DNA of 64,000 bases. Source: Pseudomonadota bacterium (GTDB lineage Bacteria; Desulfobacterota; Binatia; Binatales; Binataceae). The notes beneath the pieces were generated by a model. The model was not told the origin of the DNA and searched no databases. It saw only the letters and a list, made by a program, of their open reading frames with translations. The stretch is taken from assembly GCA_021325355.1 (NCBI GenBank), contig JAJPHI010000011.1, forward strand, positions 248,001 to 312,000. The letters run 5' to 3'. This document shows positions 33,364 through 42,365 of this stretch, one piece after another. Numbering within the stretch: position 1 is the stretch's first letter; every line of letters starts with the position of its first letter. The position numbers and the translations under genes were made by a program.

Positions 33364-33639
33364 ATGAAGCTCAGACGAGTGCTAGGCCTGGGGTTGGCAG
33401 CCATGATGCTCGGTGGTGTTATTGGATGCTCGGGCGAGCCGTTGACGACACGCGAAAAGGGTACGCTGCTCGGCGGAGCGGTGGGTGCTGGTGGTGGCGC
33501 CCTGGTCGGCGCCGCCGTGGGCCATCCGGGTGCAGGCGCGGCGATCGGTGGCCTCGGCGGCGCGGCGGCGGGTTATGCGATCGGCAATCACGAGCAGAAC
33601 GAGCAGAATCAAGGGTATTACAACCAGGGCTATTACTGA
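33364..33639 (+). CDS. Glycine-zipper lipoprotein
   Basis: A 91-residue outer-membrane-type lipoprotein: MKLRRVLGLGLAAMMLGGVIGC (lipobox VIGC) followed by a glycine-zipper region GTLLGGAVGAGGGALVGAAVGHPGAGAAIGGLGGAAAGYAIGN and a Gln/Tyr-rich tail (NQGYYNQGYY). It resembles YMGG-like and 17-kDa-antigen-type small envelope proteins, often stress-induced. The ATG at 33364 is preferred over a GTG at 33361. Confidence 0.88.
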   Translation: MKLRRVLGLGLAAMMLGGVIGCSGEPLTTREKGTLLGGAVGAGGGALVGAAVGHPGAGAAIGGLGGAAAGYAIGNHEQNEQNQGYYNQGYY

Positions 33640-33741
33640 TCGGCCGCGCTTCCGCTTGGCCTCGAGCTGGTGACTACGCCGTGATGGCGCAGGCGCTGCT
33701 TGCGGCAACCCGCGATTATCCGCAAACTCTCGCGCAGAACC

Positions 33742-34344
33742 ATGCACTACGATCCGAGAGTCGGCAATGGGGGCTTGGCGCATGATCCGCTTACGGCCTT
33801 GGTCGTACCGCGACCGATCGGATGGATTTCCACCATCGGCGAGAGCGGGATCGTTAATCTCGCGCCGTATAGTTTTTTCAACGCGGTGGCGGCCAATCCG
33901 CCCTTCGTGATGTTCGCGAGCGCCGGCGTCAAGCATTCGCAGCATAACGCGGAACGGACCGGAGAATTTGTTCACAGTCTCGCGACCTGGGACCTGCGCG
34001 AGCAGATGAATATCACCTCCGCCGCAGTTGCGGCCGAGGTTAGCGAACCCGTACTCGCCGGGCTCGAGATGGCGCCCTCGGTCGCCGTCAAGCCGCCCCG
34101 CGTGAAGCGATCGCCGGTCGCTTTCGAGTGCCGATACGTCAAGACCGTGGATCTGCCGGGTCGCGACGGCGGTCGGCATCCCTTTGCGATCGTGATCGGC
34201 GAGGTGGTCAGCATTTATATCGACGACGCCCTCATCCACAACGGTATCGTCGATACGATCGCGGCGCGTCCGATTGCTCGTCTGGGCTACCTCGACGATT
34301 ATGCAGTGGTCGAGAGCCTTTTTAAGATGAAGCGCCCGGTTTAG
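33742..34344 (+). CDS. Flavin reductase-like (FMN-binding split-barrel) protein
   Basis: A 200-residue flavoprotein: VVPRPIGWISTIGESGIVNLAPYSFFNAVAANPPFVMFAS with the FMN-binding loop, EFVHSLATWDLREQMN, and the tail HPFAIVIGEVVSIYIDDALIHNGIVDTIAARPIARLGYLDDYAVV. Family members reduce flavin for partner monooxygenases or oxidise small molecules. It could supply reduced flavin to the HpaB-type hydroxylase at 25220, although the genes are 7 kb apart and on the same strand only by chance as far as can be seen. The ATG at 33742 is the preferred start, though its ribosome site is weak. Confidence 0.88.
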   Translation: MHYDPRVGNGGLAHDPLTALVVPRPIGWISTIGESGIVNLAPYSFFNAVAANPPFVMFASAGVKHSQHNAERTGEFVHSLATWDLREQMNITSAAVAAEVSEPVLAGLEMAPSVAVKPPRVKRSPVAFECRYVKTVDLPGRDGGRHPFAIVIGEVVSIYIDDALIHNGIVDTIAARPIARLGYLDDYAVVESLFKMKRPV

Positions 34345-34484
34345 CGCGGGCCCGTTCGACGCCTGGCGGGCAATCGGTTATTGTTAATTCGGCGGCCGTG
34401 GTTTCGTCACGCGCCGGTCGAGGTTGACTGCTACGCGTAGGCTGATGGCGAGCAGGTGAAAGGCCTGAGAGTGAGGAGGGCGGT

Positions 34485-36704
34485 TTGGCGATCGCGCAAT
34501 CGAGTCCGAGTGTTCCGCCTGGCGAACTGGATCGCCCGAGTGCCAAATCCGACGCCGAACCGCACCCCCATCCCTCCGACCTCGCATCTCCCGAGCTCTA
34601 CCTTAATCGCGAACTCACCTGGCTGAGCTTCAATCGCCGCGTGCTCGCCGAAGCCGAGGACGCGCGCAATCCGCTGCTTGAACGACTCAAGTTTCTCGCC
34701 ATCAGCGCGTCGAACCTCGACGAGTTCTTCATGAAGCGGATCGGTGGACTCAAGCAGCAGGAGGCCAACGGGGTGTTGGACCTGACCCCGGATGGCCATA
34801 CGCCGCGATGGCAAATCGATCAATGTTACGAGGTGGTGCGCGCGCAGGAGCTGCGACAGCAGCAGGTGCTGGTCGAACTGCGCGGACTGCTCAAGGCCGC
34901 CGGTATCGAAATCCTGCGCTATAGGGACCTGTCGCAGGAGATCCAGCAGGAGTTGCGCGACCAGTATATCACCAGCGTCTTTCCGCTGGTCACCCCGCTG
35001 GCGATTGACCCGGCGCATCCGTTCCCCTTCGTCTCCAACCTGTCGTTCAACCTGCTGGTCTCGATTCTGGGATTGCCGCGCAATGGGATGGCCGACGCGA
35101 ATGGACGCGCTCAGGATGTCGCGCTGTTTCGCGTCAAGGTTCCGGTGGGCGCGGGCGTGCCGCGTTTCGTGCGGATCGGGCGGAGCCACCGCTTTGTCCC
35201 GCTCGAGGATATCGTCGCGGGCAATCTCGATCTGTTGTTCCCCGGCGCCGAAATCGTCAGTGCCGAGCTCTTCCGCGTCACGCGCAACGCCAATACCGAG
35301 CGCGACGAGGAGGAGGCCGACGACCTGCTTGCCATGATCGAGAGCGAACTGCGCGATCGTCGCGTCGCGCCGATCGTTCGGCTGCAGACCGCCACCCCGT
35401 TCGACGCCGTCCGCCGCGGGATGCTGATGGCGGAACTAGGACTCGACGAGCGCGACGTCTTCGAAGTGAACGAGATGCTGGGCCTGCGCGATCTGATGGA
35501 GCTGGTGGTGGACCAGCCCGAGCTGCGCGACCCGCCCCATCATCCGATTGACCATCCGCGGCTCAGCGAAAAACGCAACATCTTCCATATCATTCGCGAC
35601 GCCAAGGCGATCCTGCTGCTCCATCCGTACGAATCGTTCTCGACCAGCGTCGAGCGTTTTCTCCGCGAAGCCAGCCAGGATCCCAAGGTGCGCGCGATCA
35701 AAATGACCCTTTATCGCACCTCGCACGACATGACGCTGCTCGACTACCTGCTCGATGCGGCGCGCAACGGCAAGCAGGTCGCCGTGGTGGTCGAGCTGAA
35801 AGCCCGCTTCGACGAGGAAGCCAACATCCGCTTCGCCAATCGGCTCGAGGAATTCGGCGTCCACGTCACCTACGGGGTTATCGGCCTCAAGACGCACTGC
35901 AAGGTGATCCAGGTCGTTCGCGAGGATTACAACGGTCTGCGGCGCTATGCGCATATCGGAACCGGCAACTATCATCCGGGTACCGCGCGCCTCTATGCCG
36001 ATTTCGGTCTGCTCACGGCCGACGATCAGATCGGCCACGATGTCACCGAGCTGATGAATTTCCTGACCACCGGCTATCAGCCGGAGCGATCCTACCGCAA
36101 GCTGCTGGTGGCGCCGACCTACGTCAAACGCGGACTCATTGAACGGATCGAGCGCGAAATCGCGGTGAAGCAGCGCGATCCTCAGGCCGACGCTCTGCTC
36201 ATCTTCAAGATGAACGCGCTCGAAGATGTAGAGGTGACGCGAGCGCTCTACCGCGCTTCGATGGCGGGTGTGCGGGTCGAGCTGATCGTCCGCGATACTT
36301 GCCGGCTGCGTCCCGGTATCGAAGGTCTCTCGGACAACGTCCGCGTGGTCAGTATCGTCGGGCGCTTTCTCGAACATGGCCGCATCTATTACTTTCGCAA
36401 CGGCGGCGATGAGGAGTACTTCATCGGTTCGGCCGACGCGATGACACGCAACCTTGAAAGTCGCGTCGAGGTCTTGGTGCCAGTCGAAGATCCGCAGTTG
36501 CGGCGTGAGCTCCACACCATCCTCGAGCTCCAGCTCAAGCCCAACCGCTGCCAATGGCTGATGCACGCCGACGGCAGCTACACCCGCGACGCCACCCCGA
36601 ACGCGCCGAGCTGCCAGCAGCAGTTGATCGATCTCGCCGAAGCTGCGCGGCTCCGCCGCCAGCGCCGTCGTCGCGGCTTCGCGCGGCGCACGATCAAAGG
36701 ATAG
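34485..36704 (+). CDS. ppk1: Polyphosphate kinase Ppk1
   Basis: A 739-residue enzyme that makes polyphosphate from ATP. Domains follow the family order: N-terminal LYLNRELTWLSFNRRVLAEA, the H/middle domain, KMTLYRTSHDMTLLDYLL, GLKTHCKVIQVV containing the phosphorylated His (residue 471), YAHIGTGNYHPGTARLYADF, and the second catalytic His in FLEHGRIYYFRNGG before GSADAMTRNLESRVEVL. The TTG start at 34485 has GGAGG upstream; a short Pro/Ser-rich leader precedes the domain. Confidence 0.97.
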   Translation: MAIAQSSPSVPPGELDRPSAKSDAEPHPHPSDLASPELYLNRELTWLSFNRRVLAEAEDARNPLLERLKFLAISASNLDEFFMKRIGGLKQQEANGVLDLTPDGHTPRWQIDQCYEVVRAQELRQQQVLVELRGLLKAAGIEILRYRDLSQEIQQELRDQYITSVFPLVTPLAIDPAHPFPFVSNLSFNLLVSILGLPRNGMADANGRAQDVALFRVKVPVGAGVPRFVRIGRSHRFVPLEDIVAGNLDLLFPGAEIVSAELFRVTRNANTERDEEEADDLLAMIESELRDRRVAPIVRLQTATPFDAVRRGMLMAELGLDERDVFEVNEMLGLRDLMELVVDQPELRDPPHHPIDHPRLSEKRNIFHIIRDAKAILLLHPYESFSTSVERFLREASQDPKVRAIKMTLYRTSHDMTLLDYLLDAARNGKQVAVVVELKARFDEEANIRFANRLEEFGVHVTYGVIGLKTHCKVIQVVREDYNGLRRYAHIGTGNYHPGTARLYADFGLLTADDQIGHDVTELMNFLTTGYQPERSYRKLLVAPTYVKRGLIERIEREIAVKQRDPQADALLIFKMNALEDVEVTRALYRASMAGVRVELIVRDTCRLRPGIEGLSDNVRVVSIVGRFLEHGRIYYFRNGGDEEYFIGSADAMTRNLESRVEVLVPVEDPQLRRELHTILELQLKPNRCQWLMHADGSYTRDATPNAPSCQQQLIDLAEAARLRRQRRRRGFARRTIKG

Positions 36705-36742
36705 GCCGCCGACGCTTCGGCCCTCGTGCCGTGGCCGATGGC

Positions 36743-37846
36743 TCAGCTTTCGAGGATGCCGAAGACCTTTTCGAGGTCCGGCTCGACGACGATCGTATTG
36801 CTGAGATTCTTGAGCGCCGTATCCGGGTCCTTGAGCCCGTGGCCGGTCAGCGTGCAGACCGCTATTGATCCCGGTTTGAGACCGCCGCTCGCGCCGTACT
36901 TGAGCAATCCCGCGACCGAGGCTGCCGAGGCCGGTTCCGCAAAGATGCCCTGCGCGGCGATTAGACGATAGGCGGCCAGGATCTCGGGATCGGTGACCAT
37001 GTCGATAACGCCGCCAGATTCGTCGCGCGCGGCCGTCGCCCCCTTCCAGCTCGCCGGATTGCCGATCTTAATCGCGGTCGCCACCGTATGCGGATCGTCA
37101 ATCGGATGGCCGACGACGATCGGCGCGGATTCAGCCGCCTGATAGCCCATCATTTTCGGCAACCGCGTCGCCAGTCCTTCGGCCCGATACTCCTGGTAGC
37201 CGGCCCAGTAAGCGGTGATATTGCCGGCATTGCCGACCGGCAGGAAATGATGGGTTGGGGCGTCGCCAAGCTGGTCGCACACCTCGAAGGCGGCGGTCTT
37301 TTGTCCGGCGATGCGATCGGGATTGACGCTGTTGACCAGCCGAATCCGCACCGGGTCACGCTCGGCCAGATCGCGCACGACCTTCAGGCAGATATCGAAG
37401 TTGCCGATAATCTCGACAACCCGCGCTCCATGCATCACGCTCTGCGAAAGCTTGCCCAACGCCACCGCGCCTTTCGGGATCAGCACGTAGGCCTGGAGAC
37501 CGGCGCGGGCCGCGTAGGCGGCGGCCGACGCTGCGGTATTGCCGGTCGAGGCGCAGATGACCTTGCGCGCGCCTTCGCCGAGCGCCTTGCTCATCGCGAC
37601 CGTCATGCCGCGGTCCTTGAAGGAACCGGTGGGGTTGGCGCCCTCGAATTTCAAGTACACCTTGACATTATGACCGAGGCGCGCGGCGAGCGGCGGGCTC
37701 TCGATAAGCGGCGTGTTGCCCTCGTTGAGCGTGACGACGGGCGTCGCCTCAGTGACCGGCAGAAAGCGCCGGTAATGTTCGATTAGTCCCGGCCATCGCC
37801 GCAGGCGCAGGAAGTCTGCTGCTCGTTCTTGCTGGTTCGCAGGCAT
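36743..37846 (-). CDS. thrC: Threonine synthase
   Basis: A 367-residue PLP enzyme that converts O-phosphohomoserine to threonine. The N-terminus RWPGLIEHYRRFLP and TLNEGNTPLI, the PLP lysine in FEGANPTGSFKDRGMTVAMSKA, the phosphate-binding CASTGNTAASAAAYAARAG, LPVGNAGNITAYWAGYQEY, and the C-terminal FAEPASAASVAGLLKYG define the short (bacterial group II-like) form. No thrA or thrB is adjacent; see the ApgM-type gene at 61943 for a possible homoserine kinase. Ribosome site TAGGAA precedes the ATG. Confidence 0.95.
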   Translation of the reverse strand: MPANQQERAADFLRLRRWPGLIEHYRRFLPVTEATPVVTLNEGNTPLIESPPLAARLGHNVKVYLKFEGANPTGSFKDRGMTVAMSKALGEGARKVICASTGNTAASAAAYAARAGLQAYVLIPKGAVALGKLSQSVMHGARVVEIIGNFDICLKVVRDLAERDPVRIRLVNSVNPDRIAGQKTAAFEVCDQLGDAPTHHFLPVGNAGNITAYWAGYQEYRAEGLATRLPKMMGYQAAESAPIVVGHPIDDPHTVATAIKIGNPASWKGATAARDESGGVIDMVTDPEILAAYRLIAAQGIFAEPASAASVAGLLKYGASGGLKPGSIAVCTLTGHGLKDPDTALKNLSNTIVVEPDLEKVFGILES

Positions 37847-38079
37847 CGGGTTCCTATCAGCTCCGGGCTCTTTACTCGCCGCACTTCCCGCCGCGTCGTG
37901 GCGCAGGCGGAAATACGAACGTCTCCAACTAAACTCGATTTTTCGCCTCTGCGCCAGTCGCGCAGGCGACCCGCGGCGCCATTTGGCGTTGACGGTCGCG
38001 AGCGGCTACAGTCGTCTGCAGGCCGCGCGGCAAGCGCGGCGGCGCAGGCAATCGCCTACACTTGCCAGGAGGTAAATCG

Positions 38080-38604
38080 ATGACGCAAATCCTGGATCCC
38101 ACCGACGAGCGCGTGCCGGTCCGGCGAACGCTCGCGCCGCGCGACGAAGTGATCGCCGGCACGATCGGCATGCTCGATATCAACAAGGCGCGCGGCGACG
38201 TGTTTATCGCCCATCTGAAGGAGCGTCTGAGCGAACGTCTACCCGGCGTCGAGATTCGCAATTATCGCAAACCGACGCCGGCCAAGCCCGCTCCGGACGC
38301 CACGCGGCGGCAGATGATGGAGGAATGCGACTTCGTTATCGAAGCGCTGGCCGATTGAGGGTCGTGCATAACGTGCAGTATGCACGATTCAATCTGGTTC
38401 GAAATCAACGGCAAGCCGACGGTGGTTATTGCCTCGCATGTGTTCATTGATGCGGCCGAAGTGCAGGCGAAAGCTCTCGGCCTGCCGGAAGCGCCGCGCG
38501 TCTTCGTGCCGCATCCAATCCAGGACGCGACCGACGCCGAGCTTCACGCGAAGGCTGACGCCGTGGTCGATGAGGTAATCAAGGCGCTGACGCGCCATGG
38601 CTAA
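38080..38604 (+). CDS. UGSC-family selenoprotein (in-frame UGA read as selenocysteine)
   Basis: A 174-residue reading frame with an internal TGA at 38356-38358 (codon 93) followed by GGG TCG TGC, giving U-G-S-C, the hallmark of the UGSC (seleno)protein family. Upstream of it is MTQILDPTDERVPVRRTLAPRD and EECDFVIEALAD; downstream is ITCSMHDSIWFEINGKPTVVIASHVF. The two halves are in the same frame with no other stop, and conserved protein resumes at once after the TGA. A perfect nine-base stem starting three bases after the TGA (38362-38387) fits a bacterial SECIS. AGGAGG precedes the ATG. Standard gene callers would split this into two small genes. The biochemical role of the family is not established, but the motif suggests a redox centre. 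Confidence 0.9.
38359..38390 (+). promoter_or_regulatory. bSECIS-like hairpin after the UGA
   Basis: TCGTGCATA (38362-38370) pairs perfectly with TATGCACGA (38379-38387) around the 8-base loop ACGTGCAG; bases 38359-38361 can extend the stem with GU and GC pairs to 38390. The apical loop is about 13-20 bases after the UGA, close to the range used by SelB-recognised bacterial SECIS elements, and has a GU in the loop. The hairpin lies within the coding region and encodes the GSC...MHD residues. Confidence 0.75.
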
Positions 38605-38623
38605 GGTTCACACTCGCCGCGAC

Positions 38624-38657
38624 GTGGCAATCCCTTCCCGGATGAAGGGATTGCCAC
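38624..38657. repeat. Long perfect hairpin (REP-like palindrome)
   Basis: Fourteen base pairs (38624-38637 with 38644-38657) around a six-base loop, containing GTGGCAATCCC and its complement. It starts 20 bases after the selenoprotein stop. No T-tract follows, so it is more likely a REP-type mobile palindrome or transcript-end stabiliser than an intrinsic terminator. The string GACGTGGCAATCC resembles scattered intergenic repeats found in various bacteria. Confidence 0.55.
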
Positions 38658-38700
38658 ACGCATCTGCGGCACCTTCAGGTAACGCTCCCCGCTGCGCGAC

Positions 38701-38728
38701 TAGGTACTTTTTCCAGTTGCATTAGGTA
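38701..38728 (+). promoter_or_regulatory. Two TAGGTA direct repeats 22 bases apart
   Basis: TAGGTA at 38701-38706 and 38723-38728, both within similar flanks (CTAGGTAC, TTAGGTAT), spaced two helical turns apart, about 120-145 bases upstream of the histidine kinase start. This is typical of a site bound by a dimeric regulator such as a LuxR/FixJ-type response regulator, but no partner gene is in the window. Confidence 0.3.
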
Positions 38729-38845
38729 TCCCTTCCACCGCTTCCAGGGATTCTTCCGATTGGGCCGGGCGCGGCCGTTGGCTAGCGTCGAGGTGTCGAG
38801 TCGCCCGATCGCACTGATGACGTTGGCGGCTCCTCAAGGGGCCTT

Positions 38846-39706
38846 ATGGATACTACTTTGAGCCATCTGAGCGCACGCCCGGGCAATCGCACGCCAAACG
38901 ATTGGATGGAAAAGTTGGGCAGCGAGACGCTGGCCAACCTCGCCCACGAATTACGCACGCCACTCCAGGCTCTGCTGGGGTTGCTGGATATCCTGCGGGA
39001 CGACTACGCGGCCCAGCTCGACGAGGATTTGCGGGAGCTGGTCGAGCGGATGAATGTCAACGCCTTCGACCTGAGTCAGACCCTGACCAATCTGATCGCG
39101 TTTGTCCTGAGCCGCACCGGCAACGACTCGATGGTGGCCGAAAGCCTGACGCCGTCGAGCGTGCTGGCGGATATTCGTCCGGCGCTGGACGCGGCCAACC
39201 TGCGCAAGGGCCTGCGCCTGGACTTTGATCTGACGGCGGCCCCGCAATCGATTCGTGCGCCGCGCCGGGCGATCACCACGATCGCGCTGAACCTGGCGCT
39301 GAATGCGATCAAGTTCACCGACCGTGGCTCGGTGACGGTCAGCATCCGCCGGTTGACGGTCGCGGCCAACGACCTTGTCGAGATCGCGGTGGCGGATACC
39401 GGTCCGGGTCTGGATCCGAAACTGTTGGATCAGATTTCACAGCCTTTCGCGCAGCTTTCGCGTTCGAGCACGCGGACCCATCGCGGGTTGGGCCTCGGCC
39501 TCGCGGTCGTGCGCCATTATTCGAGCAGGTTGGGGGGAACGCTCAGTCTCGAATCGCGTCCAGGCCATGGCGCCATTTTCATCGTGCGCATTCCGCAGAG
39601 TCGCGACAATCTGGTCGAGTTCAGGCCCGCCCGTGCCGCCGATCCGGACCGTCCGGCCGATACAAGCCCGACCAAACCCTGCGAAGCGGTACACTGTCGT
39701 CACTGA
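38846..39706 (+). CDS. Soluble histidine kinase without sensor domain
   Basis: A 286-residue two-component kinase with no transmembrane segment and no recognisable sensory domain. The dimerisation/phosphoacceptor box is LANLAHELRTPLQALLGLLDIL (H at about residue 35), then N-box NLALNAIKFTD, G1 VADTGPGLDP, F-box region QPFAQL and G2 GLGLGLAVVRHYSSRLGG of the ATPase domain. The C-terminus is rich in Pro, Asp and Arg. No response-regulator gene is adjacent, so it is an orphan here. AAGGGG precedes the ATG. Input may come through a partner protein. Confidence 0.9.
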   Translation: MDTTLSHLSARPGNRTPNDWMEKLGSETLANLAHELRTPLQALLGLLDILRDDYAAQLDEDLRELVERMNVNAFDLSQTLTNLIAFVLSRTGNDSMVAESLTPSSVLADIRPALDAANLRKGLRLDFDLTAAPQSIRAPRRAITTIALNLALNAIKFTDRGSVTVSIRRLTVAANDLVEIAVADTGPGLDPKLLDQISQPFAQLSRSSTRTHRGLGLGLAVVRHYSSRLGGTLSLESRPGHGAIFIVRIPQSRDNLVEFRPARAADPDRPADTSPTKPCEAVHCRH

Positions 39707-40085
39707 CGGGCCGGTGCTCGGGGCCCCGAGTCAACTCGGAACCGGTAAGGAGCCCGACCTCTATCTTTCCCTTCGAGGGCCCCGGGTTCTGCCGCCGCTC
39801 TCCATCCGGGCCGCCCGCATGATGCGACCGGCGTCGAGCGCCCACCCCTGGGGCTGATGCACCGCTTCTGTTTGCAACAAGCGCACGCTCATGGATCCCG
39901 GAAAATTGTACAAAATTCCCACGCGGACGCCGCCGCCGGACTCTCAATCGCCCCTTGTCATCCTAAAGCGTCAGTTGACTGGCAGGCATAGTGCATGCGC
40001 ATCGCAGCACCAGCGAACGCTAAACGCTGACGCGAGTTTCGTCGAGCGGGCACTCGGGATCGGTTGAAACTTCGAGGCGGTGAAT
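39707..40085. other. 379-base non-coding gap
   Basis: Lies between the kinase and the SDR gene. It contains a perfect 14-base palindrome CTCGGGGCCCCGAG (39717-39730) eleven bases after the kinase stop, part of a larger self-complementary GC-rich patch up to about 39742, and otherwise nothing I can assign. Short open frames across it have no family features and unlike codon usage. Confidence 0.5.
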
Positions 40086-41204
40086 ATGCGCGTTAATCAC
40101 CAAACGGTCGCCCTGATCACCGGCGCCTCTGGCGGCCTGGGCCGCGCCACGGCTCGATTGCTGGCCGATCGCGGCGCATCACTGATTTTGCTGGCGCGCG
40201 GGCAGGAAGGCCTCGAGGGTGCGAAGCGGGAGGTCGAAGCGCGCGGCGGCCGGGCGCTGGTGGTGCCCACCGATGTTTCGCGCTTTGAGGAGGTTCAGGC
40301 TGCGGCCGACATCGGCGAGCGTGAATTCGGACCAATCGACCTGTGGATTAACAACGCCATGGTCTCGATGTACAGCCCGTTCATGCGGATGACGCCCGAG
40401 GAATTCCGCCGCATCGTCGAAGTGACGTTTCTCGGCAGCGTCCATGGCACGCGTTGCGCGCTCGAGCGGATGCTGCCGCGCGATCGCGGCGTAATCATCC
40501 AGGTGGGATCGGCGCTGGCCTTCCGCTCGATTCCGCTGCAGAGCGCTTACTGCGCCAGCAAACACGCGCTGCAGGGGTTTATCGAGTCGATCTGGACGGA
40601 ACTGCTTCACGAGAAAAGCCGGGTCCAGGTGTCGATGGTCAACATGCCGGCGCTGAATACGACGCAGTTCATCTGGACCAGAAATAACCTGCCGCGGCGA
40701 ATGAAACCGGTGGGACCGATCTATCAACCCGAAGTCGGCGCGCGCGCGATCCTGTTTGCGGCGGAACACCGGCGGCGTGAGTGGATGGTCGGCTACAGCA
40801 CAGTCGAGGCCACGGTGGGTGAAAAGTTTATCCCGCGGATACTCGATCGTTACTTGGCACATCAGGCGTGGGAAGGTTCGATGAGCACCGAGCGCGCCGA
40901 TCCGCAGGCGCCGTCCAACTTATGGGAGCCTATCGCGCGCGATCTCGGCGCGCATGGCCCGTTCGATCAACTGGCGCACGAACATAGTCCGCAGCAATGG
41001 CTCAATGAAAATCGCGCGCGCCTCGCGCAACTGCTCGTTCCCGCCGTTCTGCTGCTGGCCGGCTGGATCCGGCGCCGAAGACACCATCGCGGACCGCGTT
41101 ACCCGGCCGATGGCAACCGATCGCTACTGCCCCGGCGCTCCGCCTCGAGCTTCAGCGATCGGTGCGGGCGACGAGCGTGGCGCGCCTGGCATGCGTCCAC
41201 CTGA
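40086..41204 (+). CDS. SDR-family oxidoreductase with C-terminal extension
   Basis: A 372-residue protein. Residues 1-250 form a short-chain dehydrogenase: VALITGASGGLGRATARLLADRG, NNAMVSMYSPFM, catalytic Ser in IQVGSALAFRSIP, YCASK (Tyr/Lys). The remaining about 120 residues (EFRT-, LWEPIARDLGAHGPFDQ, LLVPAVLLLAGWIRRRR) include one probable membrane helix followed by an Arg-rich tail. This longer SDR type is common in soil bacteria and its substrate is unknown. The ATG at 40086 is preferred over a GTG at 40080 because of the spacing to GAGG. It is convergent with uppP. Confidence 0.88.
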   Translation: MRVNHQTVALITGASGGLGRATARLLADRGASLILLARGQEGLEGAKREVEARGGRALVVPTDVSRFEEVQAAADIGEREFGPIDLWINNAMVSMYSPFMRMTPEEFRRIVEVTFLGSVHGTRCALERMLPRDRGVIIQVGSALAFRSIPLQSAYCASKHALQGFIESIWTELLHEKSRVQVSMVNMPALNTTQFIWTRNNLPRRMKPVGPIYQPEVGARAILFAAEHRRREWMVGYSTVEATVGEKFIPRILDRYLAHQAWEGSMSTERADPQAPSNLWEPIARDLGAHGPFDQLAHEHSPQQWLNENRARLAQLLVPAVLLLAGWIRRRRHHRGPRYPADGNRSLLPRRSASSFSDRCGRRAWRAWHAST

Positions 41205-41298
41205 AGCTCGGCCCGGGTTCGGCGAGCCGTCGCGGCCACGGCGAGCGGCGTTTCCGACGCCCGCTGAGTCGTGCGGCGATTCGCGAGAACGCCGGCGC

Positions 41299-42153
41299 TC
41301 AGTGCAGCAGCGTGAGCGAGGCGAGGCCGAAGACGCCGCAGTAGATCGCGAAGGGCGTCAGGGTCCGCGTCGTGAAATAGCGGGTGAGGAACTTGACGGA
41401 TAAATACGACGCGACCGCGGCGCCGAGAGCACCGATCACTGCCGCTTCGATCGCACCGGAATTGTGCGAGACCACCAGGCGCGGCAGCTTGAGCGCGGCG
41501 GCCGCGCCGATAATCGGCGTCGCCAGCAGAAACGAAAATCGCAAAGCGTCCTCGTGCGCCAGACCGACCAGCAGGCCGCCGGCCAGGGTCGATCCGGTAC
41601 GCGAGAATCCGGGGATCAGCGCGAGTACCTGCATCGCCCCGACCTTCAGCGACTGCCACCACGAAACTTCAGCGGCGATCCGGTGGTCGGCATCGCGGAC
41701 GTTGGCCCTTGCCGGCGAGCGCTTCCGCAGCCGCTCGGCCAGATAGAGGAGCAGTCCGTTCAGCACCAGAAAAACGGCGACATCGCGCGGCGCGGCGAAA
41801 AGCCGCTGGAGGCGCTTTTCCAAGACGAGTCCGATCATCCCGGCCGGGATGGTGCCGATCACCAGTAACCATCCCAGTTTGGCGTCGCGATCCTCGCGCA
41901 CCGTGCGACGAATCACGGAACGCAACAGCCCCGCGCCGATTCGTTTCCAGTCGTCGAGATAAAGGCAGAACAGCACCGCGGCGGTGGCGAAATGGGTCGC
42001 CACCAGAAAGGTCAGGAAGCCGGCGGCGTCCTGCTCGACCGTCCATCCGACCAGCGCCGGCAGGATAATACTGTGGCCGAGGCTCGAAATCGGGAAAAGC
42101 TCCGAGACACCTTGTACGATTCCGAGAATAAGAGCTTGTGCCAATGATAGCAT
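41299..42153 (-). CDS. uppP: Undecaprenyl-diphosphatase UppP (BacA)
   Basis: A 284-residue integral membrane phosphatase that recycles undecaprenyl pyrophosphate for peptidoglycan and O-antigen synthesis. Active-site signatures are QGVSELFPISSLGHSIILP (the (E/Q)GhTEF-PISSxGH box) near the N-terminus and LALIPGFSRTGSTLAGGL in the middle; about eight membrane segments follow. SSLGH replaces the usual SSSGH. The ATG at 42153 has a poor ribosome site. The gene confers bacitracin tolerance when overexpressed in other bacteria. Confidence 0.94.
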   Translation of the reverse strand: MLSLAQALILGIVQGVSELFPISSLGHSIILPALVGWTVEQDAAGFLTFLVATHFATAAVLFCLYLDDWKRIGAGLLRSVIRRTVREDRDAKLGWLLVIGTIPAGMIGLVLEKRLQRLFAAPRDVAVFLVLNGLLLYLAERLRKRSPARANVRDADHRIAAEVSWWQSLKVGAMQVLALIPGFSRTGSTLAGGLLVGLAHEDALRFSFLLATPIIGAAAALKLPRLVVSHNSGAIEAAVIGALGAAVASYLSVKFLTRYFTTRTLTPFAIYCGVFGLASLTLLH

Positions 42154-42365
42154 TAAATAACTCTACGCATTTCTATTGATGGACGGTCGGATGGCTCTCT
42201 AGCGAGCGGCAGCAGGATGATAACAGCCGCACGGCGGCACGGGAACGCGCGGTCGACGCTCGACGCCGTCGCGGCCGGGGCGATTTTGAGAATTGGCGCA
42301 GCCCTTGGCATCACCGGCGGGCTGGATTAGAATCGCCTTGGCCGGGGGGAGAAGGTGGGATAAGG

